DNA from: Bacteroidales bacterium UBA4243
GTDB taxonomy: Bacteria > Bacteroidota > Bacteroidia > Bacteroidales > F082
NCBI GenBank assembly: GCA_002396205.1
Contig: DGXB01000105.1
Span: 1-5,886, forward strand
Length of the DNA: 5,886 bases
Direction of reading: 5' to 3'
Numbering within the stretch: the first letter of the stretch is position 1; the number at the start of each line of letters is the position of its first letter. The position numbers and the translations under genes are program-made. Shown here one piece after another: positions 1 to 5,577 of the stretch. The notes below the pieces were generated by a model that searched no databases, had not been told where the DNA came from, and saw only the letters and a list, made by a program, of their open reading frames with translations.

Positions 1-518
1 CGCACGGCCACGCTCTGCACGCGACCGGCCGAAAGTGCGGGTTTCACTTTCTTCCAAAGCAATGGCGACAGCTCATAACCCACCAAACGGTCGAGCACGC
101 GTCGGGCTTGCTGTGCGTTGACGAGGCCCATGTTGATGTCGCGCGGGTTCTCGATGGCGTTGGTGATGGCCGTTTTGGTGATTTCGTGGAAGACGATGCG
201 CTTCGTGTCTTTCTTCTTCAGGTCGAGCACTTCATAGAGATGCCACGAGATGGACTCTCCCTCGCGGTCCTCATCGGATGCGAGCCACACCGTGTCGGCT
301 GCCTTCGAGAGTTTCCGCAACTCGGCCACAAGGTTTTTCTTGTCGTCCGGTATCTCGTATTCGGGTTCAAAGTTCTTTTCGATGTCGACGCTCAAAGTGT
401 TCTTGCTCAGGTCGCGCACGTGTCCTTGACTTGCTTTCACCGTAAAATCCTTGCCCAAGAAACCCTCGATGGTCTTGGCTTTGGTCGGTGACTCCACAAT
501 CACTAAATTCTTTGCCAT
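1..518 (-). CDS. topA: DNA topoisomerase I (type IA), N-terminal part, cut by window edge
   Basis: Type IA topoisomerase that relaxes negative supercoils behind polymerases by cutting and rejoining one DNA strand. Reading leftward from the ATG at 518 gives 172 whole codons with no stop; the rest lies outside the window. The protein opens MAKNLVIVESPTKAKTI, the toprim start with the conserved Glu (E9). The Mg-binding DxDxE motif follows in LASDEDREGE (D82, D84, E86), then SWHLYEV, FHEIT, and NAQQARRVLDRLVGYELSP, which starts the next domain. The last visible motif is SAGRVQSVAV. The catalytic Tyr and any C-terminal zinc or basic domains are beyond the edge, so completeness cannot be judged. 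The start is chosen because it places E9 exactly as in the family. The gene is divergent from cysQ. Identification is very firm; only reverse gyrase or topoisomerase III would be alternatives, and both fit the motif spelling less well. Confidence 0.96.
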   Translation of the reverse strand, partial: MAKNLVIVESPTKAKTIEGFLGKDFTVKASQGHVRDLSKNTLSVDIEKNFEPEYEIPDDKKNLVAELRKLSKAADTVWLASDEDREGESISWHLYEVLDLKKKDTKRIVFHEITKTAITNAIENPRDINMGLVNAQQARRVLDRLVGYELSPLLWKKVKPALSAGRVQSVAV

Positions 519-568
519 AGTCTCAATTTTTCACTTTTGGGTGGGGTGTATTCCCTTTTTTTCGCGTG

Positions 569-576
569 CAAAATTA
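569..576 (-). promoter_or_regulatory. Probable topA -7 box (TAATTTTG)
   Basis: On the minus strand this reads TAATTTTG, matching the Bacteroidota sigma-A -7 consensus TAnnTTTG. It lies about 50 bases before the topA ATG. The -33 element is poor: the best match is TTTC about 21 bases upstream instead of TTTG/TTG. The implied leader is roughly 40-45 bases, AT-rich, without a Shine-Dalgarno sequence, as is usual in this phylum. Confidence 0.5.
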
Positions 577-631
577 GTGGAATAAAAGCGTATGAAAGAA
601 ACTTTTTTACGAAAAAAATCTTATTTTATTG

Positions 632-661
632 ATTGTCAGAATGATAAATTATGTATTTTTG
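632..661 (+). promoter_or_regulatory. Probable cysQ promoter (TATTTTTG), almost touching the start codon
   Basis: TATTTTTG at 654-661 is a full match to the Bacteroidota -7 consensus TAnnTTTG. A TTG at 633-635 sits 18 bases upstream, and a second at 629-631 sits 22 bases upstream; these bracket the usual 19-21 spacing, so the -33 part is only fair. The box ends four bases before the preferred cysQ ATG at 666. Transcription would therefore begin at or very near the start codon, giving a leaderless or nearly leaderless mRNA. The alternative ATG at 651 lies inside or ahead of this box and would not be transcribed from it. Confidence 0.55.
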
Positions 662-665
662 CGGT

Positions 666-1430
666 ATGGAAAAACTCTTGTCAATAGCCATAGAAGCCGC
701 ATTATCAGCAGCAAAAGCCATCATGGAGGTGTATGCCACGCAGTTTGAAGTCTATACCAAAACCGACGATTCGCCCGTCACCCAAGCCGATTTGCGTGCC
801 AGCAATATCATTAAGGAAATCTTGAAACCATCTGACATTCCGTTTGTTAGCGAAGAGGACTTGCCCAAAGACCGTTCGCAATTCAAGCGCTATTGGCTCG
901 TCGACCCGTTGGATGGCACCGCCGAATTCGTGAAACGCAACGGTGAGTTCACGGTCAACATCGCGCTGATTGACGACAAGCAACCCGTTTTGGGCGTGAT
1001 TTATGCACCGGTGACGGATCAATTGTGGTATGCCGTAGGGACACACTGCGTGTGTCCGCCTGTAAGCACGCGGACGCACGCGGTGCGTCCCTACACGGTT
1101 CTGGTCTCCCGTTCGCACCGCACGCCCGAGGTGGACGAATATATTAATAAGGTATTGCGCCCCGCCCACCCCGACCTCGTCATCGACACACAGGGCAGCA
1201 GCCTCAAGTTCGCCCGATTGGCCGAAGGCTCTGCCGATGTCTATGTCTGTTACAGCAAGACCAAGGAATGGGACACCGCAGCTGCCGATGCCATCCTGCG
1301 CGCCGCCGGCGGATGTGTGCTCCGCATCAGCGATGGCAAGCCGTTGGAATACAGCAAAAAAGAATATCCCAACCCGCCGTTTGTGGCTTGGGCGGCACAT
1401 CGAAACCCTTTACATTGTATTGATTCTTAA
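666..1430 (+). CDS. cysQ: 3'(2'),5'-bisphosphate nucleotidase CysQ, carrying an in-frame palindromic repeat
   Basis: Metal-dependent phosphatase of the inositol monophosphatase superfamily. It converts 3'-phosphoadenosine 5'-phosphate (pAp), a by-product of sulfate activation and of acyl-carrier-protein loading, to AMP in the cytoplasm. Family motifs are all present in the 254-residue product: DDSPVTQAD (34-42), SEED (62-65, metal Glu), WLVDPLDGTAEF (77-88, metal Asp D80 and D83), GEFTVNIALID (93-103), SRSH (148-151), and EWDTAAADAILRAAGG (201-216, metal Asp D203). Length is close to the family norm of about 250. The start at 666 gives the usual MEKLLSIAIEAA helix; an upstream in-frame ATG at 651 overlaps the promoter box and adds only five unlikely residues. 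Residues 124-143 are encoded by a palindromic DNA repeat (1035-1094) and replace the variable segment before VLVSRSH. All catalytic motifs are intact, so the enzyme is probably active. It stands alone here, with no sulfate-assimilation genes beside it. Confidence 0.93.
   Translation: MEKLLSIAIEAALSAAKAIMEVYATQFEVYTKTDDSPVTQADLRASNIIKEILKPSDIPFVSEEDLPKDRSQFKRYWLVDPLDGTAEFVKRNGEFTVNIALIDDKQPVLGVIYAPVTDQLWYAVGTHCVCPPVSTRTHAVRPYTVLVSRSHRTPEVDEYINKVLRPAHPDLVIDTQGSSLKFARLAEGSADVYVCYSKTKEWDTAAADAILRAAGGCVLRISDGKPLEYSKKEYPNPPFVAWAAHRNPLHCIDS
1035..1094. repeat. 60-bp REP-like double-hairpin palindrome inside cysQ
   Basis: The segment starts GTAGGG and ends CCCTAC. It contains two hairpins in opposite orientation: GGACACAC-TGC-GTGTGTCC (1039-1057) and GGACGCAC-GCG-GTGCGTCC (1072-1090), each with a perfect 8-bp stem and a 3-base loop, separated by a 14-base spacer. 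The two halves are also inverted copies of one another, differing at three of about 24 positions. It is G+C- and CpG-rich compared with its surroundings. This is the architecture of a REP/BIME-type or small MITE-like repeat. No second copy is in the window, so its dispersal elsewhere is inferred. Length is a multiple of three and it lies exactly in the cysQ frame. Confidence 0.8.
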
Positions 1431-1448
1431 TAATCTATAAAAATTTTC

Positions 1449-1479
1449 TTGACAGCGGCAGATATTGTTGGTAGTTTTG
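1449..1479 (+). promoter_or_regulatory. Promoter of the two-gene secreted-protein operon
   Basis: TTG at 1449-1451 and TAGTTTTG at 1472-1479 are separated by 20 bases, matching the Bacteroidota -33/-7 pattern with correct spacing. This is the best promoter in the window. It lies in the cysQ-to-1527 gap and implies a leader of about 40 bases. The leader ends in an A-rich stretch with no Shine-Dalgarno sequence. No convincing terminator hairpin separates cysQ from it, so read-through from cysQ is possible. Confidence 0.65.
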
Positions 1480-1526
1480 CCCATCGTAAAACGACAAATA
1501 GTATTCATTTAAAAAACTCAACTGCT

Positions 1527-3071
1527 ATGAAGAAGAAAATGTTTCTGTTATTTGTATTGTGCGCGACGTGTTTGGCCTCTAAGGCACAATATCCCCCAAT
1601 CTCACATGTCGAGACCCACAATGTCAGGGCAACCATCTTGGGGAATGGCACTTGTTTGGTTCCTCAACGAGGCACCTATTACGAAGAGTGGCAAGAAGAC
1701 CATGGCGATTGTCCTACCTGGGAGATTCCAAAAGGCAGTGGAAAAGAAACGGTTTTCCAACATTGCCTTTGGGTTGGTGGCTTGGATGCGGACGATAGCC
1801 TTCATTTTGCCGCAAACCGTTCTGGACAGAATGGATGGGACTATTGGTCGGGGCCGCTCAAACCGATGGAGGCAACGACGGATTTGATGACTTCCTTGAA
1901 ATTTCACCATGTTTGGAACCTCACTCGCGCCGAAATAGAGCAATTCATAACCCATCACGGAAACGAGAATTATCAGGTTCCTGACGACATCCTGACGTGG
2001 CCGGCGCATGGCGAGGAAGGCTATGCCGAAAACCTGGCACCTTTTGTCGATGTCAATGCTGACGGACGTTACAACCCTGCCGACGGCGACTATCCCGACA
2101 TCAAAGGTGACCAATGCCTGTTTTTCATCTTCAATGACAATTATGCCAGGCATTCCGAATCGGGTGGTGCACCATTTGGCCTTGAAATACATGCCATGGT
2201 CTATACCTTTGACGCCCCCGATGACGAAGCTCTCAGCAATACAGTTTTCTTCAATTACAAAATCTACAACCGTTCTTCATCGGATTACCATGAAGTGTAT
2301 TTAGGAATTTGGAACGATTGGGACATCGGTTATGGTTGGGACGACTATGTTGGCAGTGATGTGCGGCGTGGCTCATGCTTTGCCTACAACGGAACACCCG
2401 TCGACGGCAATGGACAACCCTGGGCCTACGGCGACAACCCACCCGTGCAAGTCTGCACGGTGTTGGCAGGTCCTTATATGGAAGCCGACGGGCGCGACAA
2501 TCCCGCTTTCGATGGCGATTGCGAAGCCTTGTTTGACCAAACACATCCTTTGGACAAATATGCCTACAATGGGTTCAACTTCGGCAATGGCGTCGTTGAT
2601 GACGAACGGTTGGGGCTGTGTGGGTTCATCTACAAAAACAACAATAATTCTTCTGAAATTCTCTATAGCGCTTTAGACCAATATAATTATTTGCGTTGCA
2701 AGTGGAAAAACGGCAATCACATGCAGTATGGCGGTAATGGATACGCTGGAGCAGGGGTGGCCGGTCCTGATTGCAATTTCGCCCATCCTGCCGACAGCGA
2801 CCCATGCAATTTCGGCACCAATGGCATCGCGCCCAACGATGGATACAACACCCAAGACAAATACTGGACGGAAGAACAATGCGAAAGCCAACCTTCTGAC
2901 AGAAGAGGTCTGGCAACCGTTGGACCTTTCAGTTTCGGCAGCGGGAGTGTGCAAGAACTGGACTATGCGATGATTACCGTTTGGAAAAACGACAGCCAGA
3001 CTGCCCTTGAACGCAAAGGTGCCATCATCGACCATGTAAGGGCTTTGTTCAACAGCAATTTTGGAAAATAA
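1527..3071 (+). CDS. Secreted surface protein of a T9SS-associated Bacteroidota family, without a visible sorting tail
   Basis: A 514-residue exported protein of unknown biochemical role. The start at 1527 gives a clear signal peptide: lysines (MKKK), a hydrophobic core, and cleavage predicted in SKA|Q after residue 20, leaving N-terminal Gln. A longer reading from TTG 1449 would overlap the promoter and bury the signal. I recognise the body as the type found in many large Bacteroidota surface proteins, with segments such as EIPKGSGKETVF (66-77), LWVGGLDADDSLHFAA (81-96), ILTWPAHG (155-162), LAPFVDVNADGRYNPADGDYPDIKGDQ (170-196), GLEIHAMVYTF (218-228) and NYKIYNRSSSDYHEVYLGIW (243-262). Residues 175-188 spell an EF-hand/dockerin-like Asp/Asn loop, probably Ca-binding. 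The mature part has 12 cysteines, an even number that would allow disulfides. Relatives usually end in a T9SS sorting domain; this one stops at LFNSNFGK without it. The next gene starts 22 bp downstream and does carry such a tail. Family assignment is from remembered motif patterns. Confidence 0.85.
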   Translation: MKKKMFLLFVLCATCLASKAQYPPISHVETHNVRATILGNGTCLVPQRGTYYEEWQEDHGDCPTWEIPKGSGKETVFQHCLWVGGLDADDSLHFAANRSGQNGWDYWSGPLKPMEATTDLMTSLKFHHVWNLTRAEIEQFITHHGNENYQVPDDILTWPAHGEEGYAENLAPFVDVNADGRYNPADGDYPDIKGDQCLFFIFNDNYARHSESGGAPFGLEIHAMVYTFDAPDDEALSNTVFFNYKIYNRSSSDYHEVYLGIWNDWDIGYGWDDYVGSDVRRGSCFAYNGTPVDGNGQPWAYGDNPPVQVCTVLAGPYMEADGRDNPAFDGDCEALFDQTHPLDKYAYNGFNFGNGVVDDERLGLCGFIYKNNNNSSEILYSALDQYNYLRCKWKNGNHMQYGGNGYAGAGVAGPDCNFAHPADSDPCNFGTNGIAPNDGYNTQDKYWTEEQCESQPSDRRGLATVGPFSFGSGSVQELDYAMITVWKNDSQTALERKGAIIDHVRALFNSNFGK

Positions 3072-3093
3072 CAGAATGTCTAACCATTTAACA

Positions 3094-4494
3094 ATGAACA
3101 AGATGAAAAAGTTTTATATTATAATGATGCTTCTTTTGGTGGGCATCATGGCCGAGGCCCAGACCAGCGTTTGGGACGGCAGCAGAAAACTCTGGACAAG
3201 AGGAAGCGGTACGGAAGGCGACCCTTATCTGATTGAGACGGCAGCTCAATTGGCGTTTCTTTCCTATATGGTCAATAAGGATTACGATACGCAAGGTTTG
3301 TATTTCCGCCTTACAACCGACATCGACCTGAACGGCAGCGAAGACCAACCATGGATACCGATCGGCTTGTACAACAGAGGATTCGATGAGGACGGTTGCG
3401 ACAGGGGAGTTGCAAATAACGCAAGCTATTATGCTCCTCGCACAATGTTTAGAGGCTGTTTTGACGGTGGTGGCCACCGTATTTCCAACATTTACGTCGA
3501 TAACGAAGGAGGTTATGCGGGCTTGTTCGGTTATGCCGACTCGTGGGTTGCTGGAGACACCGTGGTGATAGAGAATGTTTTCGTTACCAATGGCTATATT
3601 AAAGGAGATGAAAGCGGAGGCATAGTCGGCCATGGCGGAATAGTCATTATCTCTGGTTGCAGAAATGGTGCTGATATTGAGGGTAATAGCGTTGGAGGCA
3701 TTATGGGGGTTGGAGGCAAAATGGTCAGTAATTGCTCCAATGTCGGACGACTCACTGGCACGGAGGTTGGCGGAATTATAGGTGGAATGTCGGGTGCTGA
3801 AATCACGGAGTGCTTCAATGAGGGCGACATCGTGGCGAGCCGAATCGCAGGAGGAATCATATGCCGGTCGCGACATGGTAGCCTTGGCAACTGCTATAAT
3901 ATAGGAGCTGTTGCTGCTGTTGGCGATACGTCAACCTATTATCCTGCCGCTGGTGGTTTGTTGGGCATTGTTGCTATTCGCAGTGAGGCCAAGAACAGTT
4001 ATAGTGTTGGAGAAATCATAGGGAATCATCATGTTGGATGTTTGCTTGGATTCGCCAGTCAACCCGAGAACACGACCTTCGAGAATTGTTACTACCTCAA
4101 TGTTTGTTCAGGCGACGAATATGGTATCCCAAAAAGCGCAGAAGAAATGCGTGAGGAGGTTTTTGTGGATGTGCTCAACCAAGGCAGTGGCGTTTGGGGA
4201 TTTGACGCAAACAACGTCAACGATGGATTCCCGATTTTGGTCAGGACCGACCTCTCTGTTGAAAGCAACGAAGAACAGCAACTGATGGTTTTCCCTAATC
4301 CCGTCAAGGATATGGTGAGTATCGAAGGAAGGAATGTTGCCGAGATAGAGGTTTACAATGTTCTTGGCGCAAAGGTTAAATCCTTCACGAACACCAATAG
4401 AATCAACGTGGAAGACATGCCAAAAGGCGTGTATCTGCTGCGCATTGCCGACAGTGAAGGGAACTCCTTTTTGGAGAAAACCATAAAGGAATAG
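3094..4494 (+). CDS. Secreted GLUG-repeat beta-helix protein with T9SS type A sorting domain
   Basis: A 466-residue exported protein, probably displayed on or released from the cell surface by the type IX secretion system. Order: signal peptide 1-22 (MNKMKKFYIIMMLLLVG core, cleaved in AEA|Q); entry motif GTEGDPYLIETAAQLAFLS (39-57) and FRGCFDGGGHRISNIYVDN (119-137), typical of GLUG/right-handed beta-helix proteins; about six GLUG-type repeats of 23-27 residues (138-336); linker; and a sorting domain (397-466) with MVFPNPVKD, IEVYNVLGAKV, PKGVYLLRI and the terminal basic KTIKE. The role may be adhesion or glycan contact, but no catalytic site is seen. Start is uncertain: in-frame ATGs at 3076, 3094 and 3103 all keep the signal peptide; 3094 is a middle choice, and a TTG at 3061 inside the previous gene is unlikely. 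It has no promoter of its own and is probably co-transcribed with the gene at 1527-3071. Confidence 0.88.
   Translation: MNKMKKFYIIMMLLLVGIMAEAQTSVWDGSRKLWTRGSGTEGDPYLIETAAQLAFLSYMVNKDYDTQGLYFRLTTDIDLNGSEDQPWIPIGLYNRGFDEDGCDRGVANNASYYAPRTMFRGCFDGGGHRISNIYVDNEGGYAGLFGYADSWVAGDTVVIENVFVTNGYIKGDESGGIVGHGGIVIISGCRNGADIEGNSVGGIMGVGGKMVSNCSNVGRLTGTEVGGIIGGMSGAEITECFNEGDIVASRIAGGIICRSRHGSLGNCYNIGAVAAVGDTSTYYPAAGGLLGIVAIRSEAKNSYSVGEIIGNHHVGCLLGFASQPENTTFENCYYLNVCSGDEYGIPKSAEEMREEVFVDVLNQGSGVWGFDANNVNDGFPILVRTDLSVESNEEQQLMVFPNPVKDMVSIEGRNVAEIEVYNVLGAKVKSFTNTNRINVEDMPKGVYLLRIADSEGNSFLEKTIKE
3505..4101 (+). repeat. GLUG-type protein repeats (about six)
   Basis: Residues about 138-336 of the 3094-4494 product repeat the pattern GG-I/L-hydrophobic-G ... 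C-x-N-x-G-x-I. Successive units begin near GYAGLFGY, GGIVGHGG, GGIMGVGG, GGIIGGMS, AGGIICRS, GGLLGIVA and VGCLLGFA. Units are diverged in DNA, so this is an old protein-level repeat, not a recent tandem duplication. It is expected to stack as turns of a beta-helix. Confidence 0.75.
4282..4491 (+). other. T9SS type A C-terminal sorting domain (coding segment)
   Basis: The last 70 residues of the 3094-4494 product form the Por secretion tail: FPNPVKD at the start, IEVYNVLGAKV in the middle, KGVYLLRI and the terminal KTIKE. In characterised T9SS cargo this beta-sandwich directs passage through the outer-membrane translocon and is usually removed by the PorU sortase, which attaches the cargo to A-LPS. 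Its presence implies that the host genome encodes a T9SS; none of that machinery is in this window. Confidence 0.88.
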
Positions 4495-4527
4495 TTGTCC
4501 CCTGTGCAAAACGAAGAGAGGAATCCC

Positions 4528-5577
4528 TTACTTCAACTGCCGCTCAATTTCCTCCATCAGTGCCTCCCCTTCAAGGTTGCGGGCCACGATCATCCCGTCT
4601 TTGATGAGGGCGTTTTGCGGAATGAAGGCGATGCTGTATAAGGCTCCTGCGGCATTGCCCCAGCCTTGCAGGTCGCTGACATGGGTCCATGTCAAGCTGT
4701 CCTTCTCGATGGCGGCAAGCCAAGCTTCCTTGTTCGTGTCGAACGACACACCAAGGATGTCGAAGCCTTGGTCGTGGAATTTCTGGTAAGCGGCCACCAC
4801 GTTGGGGTTCTCCTTGCGGCAATCGGGGCACCACGAGGCCCAGAAGTCGACCAAAAGCAGCTTGCCTTCAGCGATTTGGCTGAGCGTGACGGGGTTGCCA
4901 TCAGCGTCGTTTTGGGTGAAGTCGACCATGGGCTGGCCGGCTTGCACACGTTCCACCTTCTCAACATATTCCTCGGCCAGCTTCAGGTTGCCGTCGGTCA
5001 AGGTGCTGTCGGCATGGCGGATGTTGTCGAGCATCGTGCGCATTTCGCAAGGCCCGAAAGCCCATTTGTAGCGATAGAGTACATAATGTGCCACCGCGTC
5101 GGTAGGGTTGTCCCAAACATAGTCGAAGCAGTGCATCTTCAGGATTTCGTCCTTGTCGGCCTGGGCCATCGTGCTGTCGGCTTCGAGCTTTTCTTCCAAC
5201 TCGTTGTAGCTTTGTGTGAAAGCGTCAAGTCGGGCTTGGGTTTCGGAGCCTTTCACCACTATGGCGTTGGGATTCTGCGCGTCGCCTTCAAGGGTGATGT
5301 CCATGTTGTCGGTGAAAAATGGGAACGGACGGCGCCAGCCTTTCAGCATGAGGCCGTACATCTCGTTGTCGGTGCATTTGGGCATCTCAAAAACGGCATC
5401 CCAATTGGCAACCACAGCCGAATCAAGCACTTGTCCGTTTTTTTGCAGATAAACCGTTTTACCGTCGGCATTGGCGAGGTTCACGTTGACTTTGAAAGTC
5501 TCGTTCTTTGGCTTCGAGGTGCAGCCAATCAAGAGCAACGATGCCGTTGCTATCAGTAAGGTTTTCGTTTTCATCAT
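4528..5577 (-). CDS. TlpA-like thiol-disulfide lipoprotein with DUF4369-like N-terminal domain
   Basis: A 349-residue envelope lipoprotein. Its N-terminus has a signal peptide and lipobox LIGC (C19), so it should be lipidated and held in the inner or outer membrane facing the periplasm. Residues about 28-115 form a beta-rich domain resembling DUF4369 (FKVNVNLANADGKTVYLQ...), followed by an acidic helical linker (115-215). The C-terminal thioredoxin fold (215-349) has LLVDFWASWC-PD-C with active cysteines C250 and C253, GFDILGVSFDTNKEAW, and the cis-Pro in FIPQN (P320). The family reduces, or less often oxidises, protein disulfides in the periplasm; the exact substrate cannot be read. Three further cysteines (C68, C150, C177) are present. 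The ATG at 5577 overlaps the stop of the upstream TlpA-like gene by four bases (ATGA), so the two are probably translationally coupled. A second ATG directly follows and could be the true start. The 3' end converges on 4494 with a 33-bp gap and no clear terminator. Confidence 0.9.
   Translation of the reverse strand: MMKTKTLLIATASLLLIGCTSKPKNETFKVNVNLANADGKTVYLQKNGQVLDSAVVANWDAVFEMPKCTDNEMYGLMLKGWRRPFPFFTDNMDITLEGDAQNPNAIVVKGSETQARLDAFTQSYNELEEKLEADSTMAQADKDEILKMHCFDYVWDNPTDAVAHYVLYRYKWAFGPCEMRTMLDNIRHADSTLTDGNLKLAEEYVEKVERVQAGQPMVDFTQNDADGNPVTLSQIAEGKLLLVDFWASWCPDCRKENPNVVAAYQKFHDQGFDILGVSFDTNKEAWLAAIEKDSLTWTHVSDLQGWGNAAGALYSIAFIPQNALIKDGMIVARNLEGEALMEEIERQLK

Noticed and set aside
108..491. 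A 127-codon plus-strand open frame at the left end.
   Set aside because: It is antisense to the toprim domain of topA, which is clearly the coding strand.
1035..1094. CRISPR repeat or intrinsic terminator as explanation of the hairpin in cysQ.
   Set aside because: There is one copy only with no spacer array, no T-run follows it, and it is within a fully open coding frame.
705..1400. A 231-codon minus-strand open frame across cysQ.
   Set aside because: The plus strand encodes unmistakable CysQ motifs. The antisense frame is partly kept open by the palindromic repeat and has no family features.
1431..1526. Possible cysQ terminator or small RNA in the gap after cysQ.
   Set aside because: The gap has AT-rich sequence and a good promoter, but no stable hairpin that I can find by eye.
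3088..3876. A 262-codon minus-strand open frame across the GLUG gene.
   Set aside because: It is composed of repetitive complement of the Gly-rich repeats; the plus strand has signal peptide, repeats and sorting tail in one frame.
4495..4527. Possible bidirectional terminator between the convergent genes.
   Set aside because: No stem with a following T-run is visible in the 33-bp gap; partial matches such as GGAAT on one side do not pair.
4666..5559. A 297-codon open frame on the plus strand, antisense to the TlpA-like lipoprotein gene.
   Set aside because: The minus-strand frame has a lipobox, a WCPDC active site and coupling to its neighbour. The plus frame has no recognisable motif and arises from codon bias in the real gene.
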